Source of the DNA: a virus
IMG/VR virus record: IMGVR_UViG_3300038548_000181
Span: 1 to 40,419 of that record
Reading direction: 5' to 3' (one strand)
DNA length: 40,419 nucleotides
The notes beneath the pieces were generated by a model. The model was not told the origin of the DNA and searched no databases. It saw nothing but the letters and a program-made list of their open reading frames with translations. Shown piece by piece: positions 6,283 to 11,656 of the stretch. A program made the position numbers and the translations under genes. Every line of letters begins with the position of its first letter. The stretch's first letter is position 1.

Positions 6283-6525
6283 TTAGTGTGGTGAGCATTT
6301 AGGACAACTACAGGATAAGCCCATAGGTTGTGCTATCTCATCTGCTGAGAGGCTATCCCATAGACAACCGCTACTTCTTAATGCTTTCTCCATTATGCTA
6401 ATCTGCCTGCAATTCTTCATAAGGATTTCTTGCCAGTTAATAAGCATATCCGGCGCATAGTTATAGACTATCTCTAGATTCTCCTTGATTAACTCTAGCT
6501 CATTGGCTATTTCGTTGTTATCCAT
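6283..6525 (-). CDS. Hypothetical protein with C-terminal CxCxxC, 80 aa
   Basis: The start follows an AACGAGGGGAATATA leader. The N-terminal two thirds are helical and acidic (MDNNEIANELELIKENLEIV); the C terminus carries LSCSCPKCSPH, a possible metal site with the upstream SSGC cysteine. Transcribed opposite to its left neighbours and paired with the next small gene. Function unknown. Confidence 0.65.
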   Translation of the reverse strand: MDNNEIANELELIKENLEIVYNYAPDMLINWQEILMKNCRQISIMEKALRSSGCLWDSLSADEIAQPMGLSCSCPKCSPH

Positions 6526-6548
6526 TATATTCCCCTCGTTAACCTTTA

Positions 6549-6743
6549 TTAATCTTTATCAAACTCAGCAGCCCCAGCTTCTTGATATAAGCCAGCAAGA
6601 GTTAATCCAACAGCCTCAATCTTAGCATTCAGATTAAACTCAATAGCGGCAGGATGGTCAATCAGCAATTCATCAATCATCATAACAACCGTGCTTATTC
6701 TATCAACTAATTCTATGCCGTGGCCTTCATTATATTCACTCAT
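6549..6743 (-). CDS. Hypothetical acidic helical protein, 64 aa
   Basis: The ATG at 6743 follows an AAGGGG site. The product (MSEYNEGHGIELVDRISTVV...) is acidic, all-helical and lacks cysteines. It forms a two-gene leftward unit with the 80-aa gene. A promoter would lie in the 6744-6780 AT-rich stretch, back to back with the rightward promoter at 6780. No family recognised. Confidence 0.6.
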   Translation of the reverse strand: MSEYNEGHGIELVDRISTVVMMIDELLIDHPAAIEFNLNAKIEAVGLTLAGLYQEAGAAEFDKD

Positions 6744-6779
6744 ACAAACCCCTTATTGAAGCTTTATTATAACATAGCA

Positions 6780-6808
6780 TTGACACACAAACTGTATTGG
6801 CTGATAAT
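6780..6808 (+). promoter_or_regulatory. Strong sigma70-type promoter for the RNA locus
   Basis: TTGACA (6780-6785), 17-base spacer, GATAAT (6803-6808): a consensus -35 and a -10 with one mismatch. It points toward the tRNAs with no protein gene of size immediately downstream. It is the best promoter match in the window. Confidence 0.8.
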
Positions 6809-6814
6809 TCACAG

Positions 6815-6932
6815 CATGAAAACTTACTCAAACAACAAGTCTCTACTGCCCCCGATTTATCCGGAGGCTTTTCTGTGAGAGTTTAAAACACCTCATATTT
6901 AATAGCCTCGATTTGTTCGGGGCTTTTTTTTG
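6815..6932 (+). ncRNA. Short leader RNA with two tandem terminator hairpins
   Basis: Between the promoter at 6780 and the first tRNA there are two hairpins of the same design: GCCCCCG/CGGAGGC followed by TTTTCT (6847-6872) and GCCTCGA/TTCGGGGC followed by eight T (6905-6931). Transcription would give an RNA of about 115 nt, or be antiterminated into the tRNAs. A 20-codon ATG frame (6816-6878) lacks a ribosome site. A small regulatory RNA or attenuator are both possible. Confidence 0.6.
6905..6931 (+). terminator. Rho-independent terminator upstream of tRNA genes
   Basis: A seven-pair GC-rich stem (GCCTCGA with TCGGGGC, one G-T pair) and short loop are followed directly by eight T. This is a strong intrinsic terminator by form. 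The tRNAs begin only 11 bases later, so their transcription requires read-through or antitermination. Confidence 0.8.
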
Positions 6933-6941
6933 CCTGTTTTT

Positions 6942-7019
6942 CTGTGTGTAGCTCAGTTTGGTTAGAGTACTCGCCTTGGACGCGAGGGGTCGTAGGTTCG
7001 AATCCTACCACACAGACCA
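6942..7019 (+). tRNA. tRNA-Pro (anticodon UGG)
   Basis: A full cloverleaf can be drawn: acceptor CTGTGTG/CACACAG, D stem GCTC/GAGT, anticodon stem CTCGC/GCGAG with loop CTTGGAC (anticodon TGG), T stem GTAGG/CCTAC with loop TTCGAAT, discriminator A and encoded CCA. All stems pair fully apart from one G-T. It should decode CCA and related proline codons. Confidence 0.95.
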
Positions 7020-7025
7020 ATTTAT

Positions 7026-7103
7026 GCTCCCTTGGCCCAATTGGCAGAGGCGGCGGTTTTAGAAACCGTCCATGTCTAGGTTCGAATCCTAGAGGGAGTA
7101 CCA
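7026..7103 (+). tRNA. tRNA-Leu (anticodon UAG) with a short variable loop
   Basis: Acceptor GCTCCCT/AGGGAGT, anticodon stem GCGGT/ACCGT with loop TTTAGAA (anticodon TAG), T stem CTAGG/CCTAG with loop TTCGAAT, discriminator A, encoded CCA. It should read CUA leucine codons. The region between the anticodon and T stems is only about six bases, whereas bacterial leucine tRNAs carry a long class II variable arm; the D loop still looks leucine-like. Charging identity is therefore less certain. Confidence 0.85.
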
Positions 7104-7130
7104 TATTACTAGCACATAGGTTGAATAGTC

Positions 7131-7139
7131 TGCTATAAT
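7131..7139 (+). promoter_or_regulatory. Extended -10 promoter of the structured RNA locus
   Basis: TGCTATAAT is a perfect extended -10 element. No good -35 is visible, as is acceptable for extended -10 promoters. It is located 28 bases after the tRNA-Leu and would start transcription near 7146 into the structured region. Confidence 0.6.
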
Positions 7140-7140
7140 A

Positions 7141-7288
7141 CTGAGGTAGGCGTTTGGTAGCGCTTTAGAGAAGATTAAAGATTAGGGTCATAATGTAAGC
7201 TGATTTTAAAGAGCAAGGTTTAATACTACCAAAGTTCTTTAATCTCAACCCCAAGTCTTTAGGGTCAGTTTTCATTATGGCCTTTTTT
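7141..7288 (+). ncRNA. Structured RNA segment with crossing helices
   Basis: Three perfect or near-perfect long-range pairings are visible: TTTGGTAG (7153) with CTACCAAA (7226), GATTAAAGA (7173) with TCTTTAATC (7236), and GGTCATAATG (7186) with CATTATGGCC (7273). They cross one another, so they form a pseudoknot or alternate states. The last helix is followed by TTTTTT, like a terminator. No protein frame fits. It probably belongs to the same RNA locus as the modules at 7386-7786. Confidence 0.6.
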
Positions 7289-7364
7289 GTGCCTGTAGTT
7301 TAATTTGGTTAAAACAGTTGCCTCATAAGCTTCAGATCAGGGTTCAAATCCCGCAGGCGCACCA
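7289..7364 (+). tRNA. Degenerate tRNA-like gene, anticodon CAU (Met or Ile2)
   Basis: The ends fit a tRNA: acceptor GTGCCTG/CAGGCGC, discriminator A, encoded CCA, D stem GTTT/AAAC, loop CTCATAA with anticodon CAT. But the anticodon stem GTTGC/GCTTC has two T-T mismatches, and the T arm GGG-TTCAAAT-CCC has only three good pairs and is one base out of register with the acceptor. It may be a decayed tRNA or a tRNA-like domain of the surrounding RNA. The type of tRNA is a guess. Confidence 0.5.
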
Positions 7365-7385
7365 TTTCTAAAGGCGTTATGTAGT

Positions 7386-7525
7386 CTGTTTTAATGAGAG
7401 TAAAGCTATGCGGAAGCGTCCGACCGGTCATAAAACCGGCGGGTAGCGCCAAGCACAGTGCTGGTGAGCCACAGGCTTTAAATAAGTGGATTTGACTTCC
7501 CCAGCCAGCACTCTCTTTAAAGCAG
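7386..7525 (+). ncRNA. Structured RNA module B
   Basis: A 16-base arm (7386-7401) pairs with 7510-7525 with one mismatch and one G-T. Inside are the GC-rich hairpin CCGACCGGT/ACCGGCGG (7418-7443) and a second helix AGTGCTGG (7457) with CCAGCACT (7505). No coding frame or ribosome site is present. It is the first of three consecutive stem-closed modules. Confidence 0.6.
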
Positions 7526-7533
7526 ATTGCAGT

Positions 7534-7655
7534 AGTACGAATATGTGGTGGTGTTACCAGCTTGGCAACCAAGAAATAGTCTTAACGAGCTAGACCCTCG
7601 ATACTTGTTGTCACTGCCGTTAGTAAGCTGGCTAGCGCCCCTTCATATTCGTATT
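7534..7655 (+). ncRNA. Structured RNA module C, relative of element E1
   Basis: AGTACGAATATG (7534-7545) pairs with CATATTCGTATT (7644-7655), eleven Watson-Crick pairs plus one G-T. Inside, CCAGCTT pairs with AAGCTGG, CTTGG with CCAAG and CGAG with CTCG. The outer 24 bases on the left and 22 on the right are identical to those of E1 (2906-3026) read on the other strand; the interior is unrelated. The shared arms suggest a conserved docking or processing stem. Confidence 0.6.
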
Positions 7656-7664
7656 ACACACAGT

Positions 7665-7786
7665 CTATATAACAGGGGTGTGGCCAAACCTCTTAGGCAA
7701 GCCCTCTTATCACTGGCAACTATAGCTCTTGCTATTTGATAATGGAAAGAATGCTGGTATCGAATCCAGTCGCCCTTGTTATATAG
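7665..7786 (+). ncRNA. Structured RNA module D
   Basis: The 16-base arm CTATATAACAGGGGTG pairs with CGCCCTTGTTATATAG (7771-7786) apart from G-T and one end pair. Inside, CTGG-TATCGAAT-CCAG (7754-7769) is a T-arm-like hairpin. Module lengths B, C and D are similar (about 120-140 nt), which hints at a repeated architecture. No gene lies between here and the Phd-like gene at 7896. Confidence 0.6.
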
Positions 7787-7895
7787 ATTGTACCCCTCCA
7801 CGTTTACCCAGTTACATTAATTGCAGAAAGTAGTTGCATATCTTTTTATTTACATTACTATAGCGCATGTAGCACAATATATTAACGAGGGAAGT

Positions 7896-8060
7896 ATGAA
7901 GACATTCACATCAACGGAGCTAAGACGCGAGAGTTCAGCGGTATATAACGAAGTCCAGGAAAAGGGCAGCGTTAGTATTGTTCATAGAGACCGGCCAATG
8001 ATGGTTTTAATTACAGTTAAAGCGTTAGATAAGATAACAAGGTTAGCCGATAAGAAATAA
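7896..8060 (+). CDS. Phd/YefM-like antitoxin or repressor, 54 aa
   Basis: Start at 7896 after AACGAGGGAAGT; an upstream in-frame ATG lacks a site. The product begins MKTFTSTELRRESSAVYNEV, then GSVSIVHRDRPMMVLITVKA. This is the Phd/YefM N-terminal fold: a short helix pair, VYNEV, and the RDRP..VLI strand, which binds DNA as a dimer. The toxin-neutralising C-terminal tail is short, and no toxin gene follows. It is more probably an orphan Phd-type DNA-binding regulator. A hairpin follows directly. Confidence 0.75.
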   Translation: MKTFTSTELRRESSAVYNEVQEKGSVSIVHRDRPMMVLITVKALDKITRLADKK

Positions 8061-8065
8061 AAAAA

Positions 8066-8090
8066 CCGCCAAGCTGGGGAGCGAGGGCGG
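8066..8090 (+). terminator. Hairpin after the Phd-like gene
   Basis: CCGCC (8066-8070) pairs with GGCGG (8086-8090), flanked by an A-run upstream and CTTAATT downstream. It is short-stemmed and lacks a strong T-run in either direction, so termination would be partial. Confidence 0.4.
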
Positions 8091-8123
8091 CTTAATTAAC
8101 TACATTTACTAGAGCCAATTATA

Positions 8124-8831
8124 ATGAAGAAATCGTTTTTAGTCCACAAGGACAGCTTAGAGGTTTTAGATGATCTTTCTGTTGAGCAGTGTGGAGAGTT
8201 ATTTAGGGCTATCAAGGCATACCACGCCAATGAACAAATGAACCTTTCCCCTGTTGTAAAAATAGCTTTTTCCCCATTTAAGAACCAATTTATCCGTGAT
8301 GCTGAAAAGTATGAAAAGACGTGTATAGCTAGAGCTGATGCGGGTTCAAAGGGGGGTAAGCAAAGGGTAGCAAATGCCAGCAAAAGCAAGCAAAAGGTAG
8401 CTAATCAAGTAGATAAGGATAGTAAGAAGGATAAGGATAGTGATAATGAAAGTGACAAGGATAGTATTAAAACATTAGATCAAAACGAGTTTGATCGCCG
8501 CTTTGAATTATTCTGGTTGTCTGGAATTAGGAAGGTCAACAAGAAGAAAACCAAATCCCTATTTAACAATCTTTTAAAAAACTACTACGGCGACCCTGAT
8601 GAATTTGTTGGCGAACTGATTGCTGATGTACAAGCAAGGCTTAAACTTAATCAACTGGGTTTTGCAGAGATGCACCCTACAACGTATTTAAACGGCGAAC
8701 GCTGGAACGATGAGAAGATAGCGCCGAAAGAGATAACGGTATCGGGGCCAGGATTTGTAGAGAAGCACACAGGCACTAACTGGCAAGATGAAATAATAGA
8801 GCGAGACGAATTAACCACTGATGGCCTATAA
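8124..8831 (+). CDS. Replication initiation protein, O-like (DUF6291-type N terminus)
   Basis: The product is 235 aa. Residues 1-65 (MKKSFLVHKDSLEVLDDLSV, then CGELFRAIKAYH) match the DUF6291-type N-terminal domain of phage replication proteins. Residues about 75-115 are a Lys/Asp/Ser-rich linker, and the C-terminal domain (ELFWLSGIRKVNKKKTKSLF, ending MHPTTYLNGERWNDE) is the common C-terminal module of phage replisome-organiser proteins. Role: binds the phage origin and recruits the host helicase. The linker DNA holds iteron-like repeats, as in lambda O. No helicase loader is recognised nearby. Confidence 0.8.
   Translation: MKKSFLVHKDSLEVLDDLSVEQCGELFRAIKAYHANEQMNLSPVVKIAFSPFKNQFIRDAEKYEKTCIARADAGSKGGKQRVANASKSKQKVANQVDKDSKKDKDSDNESDKDSIKTLDQNEFDRRFELFWLSGIRKVNKKKTKSLFNNLLKNYYGDPDEFVGELIADVQARLKLNQLGFAEMHPTTYLNGERWNDEKIAPKEITVSGPGFVEKHTGTNWQDEIIERDELTTDGL
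8415..8465 (+). repeat. Iteron-like repeats, origin candidate inside the replication gene
   Basis: AAGGATAGT occurs three times (8415, 8433, 8457) with spacings of 18 and 24 bases; just upstream, AGCAAA motifs recur (8358-8397). In lambda, the origin iterons also lie in the linker of the O gene. The repeats coincide with a low-complexity KDSDKD protein segment, so they may simply reflect codon repetition. Confidence 0.4.
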
Positions 8832-8847
8832 CCAAGAGGATAGAGAG

Positions 8848-9039
8848 ATGCCGGCGACATTAAAAAATAGAACATGCCATGAGATGGTCTGCTGCCTAGC
8901 GCCATTCTCTGATGTGAGGCTTGAGTTTAGGATGCCTGACGGTACGCTAGTTCAAGCTGAAAAATTTGAACTTATTGATGATCACTACGAAGGTGAGACA
9001 TTAGTCATTCAAATGCAGCCTGTTATTTTTGGCGAATAA
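8848..9039 (+). CDS. Hypothetical protein, 63 aa
   Basis: Start at 8848 with AAGAGGATAGAGAG before it, a variant of the repeated leader of this region. The product (MPATLKNRTCHEMVCCLAPF...) is beta-rich, with three cysteines near the N terminus. No family recognised. It follows the replication gene without a visible terminator. Confidence 0.6.
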   Translation: MPATLKNRTCHEMVCCLAPFSDVRLEFRMPDGTLVQAEKFELIDDHYEGETLVIQMQPVIFGE

Positions 9040-9040
9040 G

Positions 9041-9139
9041 ATGGATAAACACTTAACAGAGAGTCAGATATTTTTGTCTTGTATAGCGGGCATTGCGCTC
9101 GGTGCAGTGTTTATTATTTGGGCGAATTTCATTTATTAA
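9041..9139 (+). CDS. Tiny membrane protein, 32 aa
   Basis: The ATG lies one base after the previous stop (AATAAGATG). The product (MDKHLTESQIFLSCIAGIAL...) has one hydrophobic helix from residue 10 to 31, so an N-in inner-membrane peptide. Its stop is inside a GGCCTATAACGAGG leader of the next gene. No function is known. Confidence 0.5.
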   Translation: MDKHLTESQIFLSCIAGIALGAVFIIWANFIY

Positions 9140-9162
9140 TGGCCTATAACGAGGGGAATAAT

Positions 9163-9348
9163 ATGTTTCTAAAATACAGAATTGAAAAATTAAGTCTGAA
9201 GGTTGATGTTCAAAAGGCTTATGTGGATAAAATTGAAATCGCTGCAAAGGAATACTGCAATTCATACTACACAGACAAGCTTCACAGAGAACACTTGAAG
9301 TATCTGAATTTAAACTCAAGGCTTCATTGGCTAGAGCGTGGACTATAA
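9163..9348 (+). CDS. Hypothetical coiled-coil protein, 61 aa
   Basis: Start at 9163 after AACGAGGGGAATAAT. The product (MFLKYRIEKLSLKVDVQKAY...) is helical, basic and tyrosine-rich, with heptad-like spacing. The stop lies within the leader of the following gene. No family recognised. Confidence 0.6.
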   Translation: MFLKYRIEKLSLKVDVQKAYVDKIEIAAKEYCNSYYTDKLHREHLKYLNLNSRLHWLERGL

Positions 9349-9362
9349 CGGGAGATAGAGAG

Positions 9363-9590
9363 ATGGATTGCAAACCAAACCTAGAAAAGCTAGCACTTAG
9401 CAGGACGCTAACAGATAAAGAGGGCGGGTTTATTACCTCTAGTGTTTGTCATAACTATGGAATTGTGAGCGGCTGCGATGAAGGCTGTCCGGCATTGTTG
9501 GCAGGGGATTGTGAAGTGCCAAATGACGCTATTGAATGCTGTGACGTTGACGAAGATGAGCGCAAGCAGATATTGAATTTATATAGTTAA
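9363..9590 (+). CDS. Cysteine-rich acidic protein, 75 aa
   Basis: Start at 9363 after the full CTATAACGGGAGATAGAGAG leader, which recurs identically before the gene at 9899. The product has seven or more cysteines (MDCKPN, SVCHNYG, GCDEGCPALLAGDCE, ECCDVDED), a density suggesting metal binding. No known family. The function is unknown. Confidence 0.6.
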   Translation: MDCKPNLEKLALSRTLTDKEGGFITSSVCHNYGIVSGCDEGCPALLAGDCEVPNDAIECCDVDEDERKQILNLYS

Positions 9591-9607
9591 CAACCACCAT
9601 AGCGAGC

Positions 9608-9676
9608 ATGTTAAAAAAACAGAGAGATAAAGCGCAGTCTCGCTGGTTTAAAATTAAATGCGCCCAATATGATTAA
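9608..9676 (+). CDS. Possible 22-aa basic peptide
   Basis: A short ATG frame (MLKKQRDKAQSRWFKIKCAQ...) lies between two better-supported genes. The upstream sequence has only an AGCGAG-type weak site. It is listed because the 100 bases here hold no other gene; it could equally be non-coding spacer. Confidence 0.25.
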   Translation: MLKKQRDKAQSRWFKIKCAQYD

Positions 9677-9689
9677 GAGATAAAACCTT

Positions 9690-9839
9690 ATGAAAACTGA
9701 AACTGTAAATGCAATTAAAACTTTAACCAAAAAAGCAGCTAAAGCAGAAAAGGCTTGTGACGCTTTACAACTATCACAAGCGGCTTTAAACCTTGCCCAT
9801 ACGGAGGCCACAATATCAAGCATAAAGTGTAAGGAGTAA
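9690..9839 (+). CDS. Small Ala/Lys-rich helical protein, 49 aa
   Basis: The 49-codon frame (MKTETVNAIKTLTKKAAKAE...) is one amphipathic helix rich in Ala, Lys and Thr with two cysteines. The site before it (AAGAGATAAAACCTT) is moderate. The composition resembles small nucleic-acid-associated or coiled-coil phage peptides, but this is only a resemblance. Confidence 0.5.
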   Translation: MKTETVNAIKTLTKKAAKAEKACDALQLSQAALNLAHTEATISSIKCKE

Positions 9840-9898
9840 GTTAAATCGCGCCGCTAACATAGGGCGCATAATAACACCATATAACGGGAGATAGAGAG

Positions 9899-10123
9899 AT
9901 GAGCAGAGAGCAGCGATTGAAGAGTTCATGCAGGCAAGTTGAGCAAGCTATAGCTGAAGCCATCGGCAATCTAGATGACCCTGCCTTTGTTGAAGAGATG
10001 AACAATAAGCTCCATGACTTGCATTTGGCAAGTATTAAGGATGACCTTGAGAGGCAGGAAATTCTTAAAAGCTGGAGCAGCCCAAGTGGGTTTATTAACT
10101 ATGCGACCTATGACGGGAGATAG
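9899..10123 (+). CDS. Hypothetical helical protein, 74 aa
   Basis: The gene has the same 22-base leader as the gene at 9363, so the start is secure. The product (MSREQRLKSSCRQVEQAIAE...) is helical and charged, with a C-terminal SPSGFINYATYDGR. No family recognised. Confidence 0.65.
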   Translation: MSREQRLKSSCRQVEQAIAEAIGNLDDPAFVEEMNNKLHDLHLASIKDDLERQEILKSWSSPSGFINYATYDGR

Positions 10124-10275
10124 ACATCAGCACACGAGAAGACACAGGCTACACCAAAGAAGATCGCATTAAAAAGCGTGTGCCAATATCAGATTACGGC
10201 AAGGCTGCTAAGGCTGAAAGGGCTAAGGCAGAGTTAAAGAGTTTAATCAAAGAGCTAACGAGGGTAGAGAAATGA
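10120..10275 (+). CDS. Probable gene with ATA start or lost start, 51 aa
   Basis: An open frame from ATA (10120) runs 51 codons and ends in an ATGA overlap with the next gene, which also carries the next leader at its 3' end. The bases before it match the regional leader (CTATGACGGGAG), but where ATG is expected the sequence reads ATAGACATC. The product is basic (REDTGYTKEDRIKKRVPISD and an Ala/Lys/Glu helix). Either a rare ATA/ATC start is used or the start has decayed; sequencing error is a third option. Confidence 0.45.
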   Translation: MDISTREDTGYTKEDRIKKRVPISDYGKAAKAERAKAELKSLIKELTRVEK

Positions 10276-10586
10276 TTGAAGAACTAGAGTTAATTAAGCA
10301 ATTGGTAGGCGAGTTAACAGGCGCTGGTATATGGGTATTTGTTGGCGTGGTTGGCTACAAGTTAGTTAAGTTAGGCGTTATTGTCTGGTTTTTCCACTCG
10401 CTGATAGGTAGGATTTTTACCTTTGTGAGCGCTGACATCAGCAAAGACGAAGCCAATAGACTCAAGAGCAGAATCCTTCAGGCAGAAGATCAGCTCAGCA
10501 GCGCATCCACCAAGCATGAAACAGAAATGAATGAGGTTAAGGCGATGTATAAAATTCTTAAGGAGGCTAACGATGTTTCTGAGTGA
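10272..10586 (+). CDS. Membrane protein with cytoplasmic coiled coil, 104 aa
   Basis: Start after the AACGAGGGTAGAGAA leader. Residues 18-50 contain one or two hydrophobic segments (GIWVFVGVVGYKLVKLGVIV and FFHSLIGRIFTFV), followed by a charged helix (residues 56-100). Location: inner membrane. No similarity to known holins can be claimed. It overlaps the next gene by 14 bases. Confidence 0.65.
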   Translation: MIEELELIKQLVGELTGAGIWVFVGVVGYKLVKLGVIVWFFHSLIGRIFTFVSADISKDEANRLKSRILQAEDQLSSASTKHETEMNEVKAMYKILKEANDVSE

Positions 10587-10770
10587 TAGTGATTTAGCGT
10601 ATCAGCAAATGTTAGCTCAGGGCCTTGCTGGTCAGCAAGCGGGTGGATTACTAGGCGCTTTCAGCGGCTGGGGTCAGGCAGGATTGCACGTCCGTTACAG
10701 CGAGACACTGAGCTTCAAGGAAAAGATGCGGATAGAAGTTAAGGAGTATCTGAAAGACTGGGATAAATAA
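10573..10770 (+). CDS. Hypothetical protein, 65 aa
   Basis: Start at 10573, preceded by AAGGAGGCTAACG, inside the end of the previous gene. The N-terminal half is Gly/Gln/Ala-rich (MFLSDSDLAYQQMLAQGLAG...) and the C-terminal part is a charged helix (SFKEKMRIEVKEYLKDWDK). No family recognised. Confidence 0.6.
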   Translation: MFLSDSDLAYQQMLAQGLAGQQAGGLLGAFSGWGQAGLHVRYSETLSFKEKMRIEVKEYLKDWDK

Positions 10771-10788
10771 TCTAACGAGGGTAGAGAA

Positions 10789-11232
10789 ATGAATATGAAA
10801 ACTTGGAACAATACAGATAAGTCAGAATGGGCAAGCGGCGAGTGGGTGGATGAGCCAGATAAGGCGCAATGGGTATCAAGCAACCTTGATTGCTTGATTG
10901 TGCGTGGGCCTATGGGCGCTCTGTGTGGCTATGTCGGAGTTCCTGAATCGCACCCTATGTTTGAGAAAGATTATAACTCAGCAGATGTTGAGGTTCATGG
11001 GGGGCTGACTTTTGCTAACAGATGCTCCCCAAGCCCAGAGGGTGATCACAAAGGTATTTGTCATGTCGAAGAGGGCGCGGCTAATGAGACTGTGTGGTGG
11101 TTAGGGTTCGACTGCGGCCATGCGTGGGATGTAATACCTAGATATGATTTCACTTTTGGCTCAGATGAAACGTACAGAAATTTTAGCTATGTTAAAAAGG
11201 AAGTTGAGGGCCTTGCTAGACAGCTAGCATAA
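10789..11232 (+). CDS. Conserved phage hypothetical protein, 147 aa
   Basis: Start after AACGAGGGTAGAGAA. The sequence is rich in Trp, Gly and Asp, with blocks I recognise as recurring in phage accessory genes: HGGLTFANRC, WWLGFDCGHAWDVIP and a C-terminal YVKKEVEGLARQL. The His/Cys/Asp clusters (FDCGHAWD, NRCS, GICHVEE) could bind metal. The function of the family is unknown. Confidence 0.75.
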   Translation: MNMKTWNNTDKSEWASGEWVDEPDKAQWVSSNLDCLIVRGPMGALCGYVGVPESHPMFEKDYNSADVEVHGGLTFANRCSPSPEGDHKGICHVEEGAANETVWWLGFDCGHAWDVIPRYDFTFGSDETYRNFSYVKKEVEGLARQLA

Positions 11233-11257
11233 CGCACACCATAACGAGGGATACATC

Positions 11258-11656
11258 ATGCAAACAATCATAGATATGCCAGACAGATGGGATTACTTCG
11301 ATGAGAACACATATTATAAGATTGGCAGGTTTAACTATGTCTTCATGTGGAACAACAAGCACTGGCAGCGCTCCAGCAGAACAGAAGACGATCTAAACCC
11401 CACAGTAAAGCCTAGCGCACTATCCAGGCCTAAACCCCCACCAATCAAAGAGGAGGCCAAGAAAGCAAGAGTATTAAGGGCTATCCACGACAAAGGGGGC
11501 AGGAACAAACAAGAGCTACAGATTGACACAGGATTAAACAAAGCATCACTAAGATACGCGCTTAAAGATTTAGTCAGTGTAGGCAAGTTGCAGCATAGGC
11601 AAGGGGTTTATTCTGTACCGGCTCAATTATCTATTTTCATGGGGTTAAAATTATGA
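11258..11656 (+). CDS. Protein with C-terminal winged-helix domain, 132 aa
   Basis: Start after AACGAGGGATACATC. Residues 1-50 are aromatic and beta-rich (YYKIGRFNYVFMWNNKHWQR). After a proline hinge (PKPPPIKEE), residues 70-125 read as a winged helix: KARVLRAIHDKGGRNKQELQ, NKASLRYALKDLVSVGKL and the wing HRQGVYSV. This suggests a DNA-binding regulator. Its four-base overlap couples it to the next small basic gene. Target unknown. Confidence 0.7.
   Translation: MQTIIDMPDRWDYFDENTYYKIGRFNYVFMWNNKHWQRSSRTEDDLNPTVKPSALSRPKPPPIKEEAKKARVLRAIHDKGGRNKQELQIDTGLNKASLRYALKDLVSVGKLQHRQGVYSVPAQLSIFMGLKL

Noticed and set aside
6883-7138. Open frames on both strands across the tRNA pair
   Set aside because: They are translations of tRNA genes (PSVG-, SNPTTQ-like runs) with no ribosome sites; the cloverleaf folds explain the sequence.
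7309-7739. Long open frames in the structured RNA region (87 aa minus, 64 aa plus)
   Set aside because: No ribosome-binding sites and odd composition; the region is dominated by paired arms, so RNA is a better explanation.
7104-7895. tmRNA (ssrA) explanation for the tRNA-like pieces
   Set aside because: No tag-reading frame with a typical hydrophobic end and no tmRNA-type 5' and 3' ends pairing were seen.
9053-9373. 106-aa minus-strand frame
   Set aside because: Covers three rightward genes that have good leaders; no site of its own.
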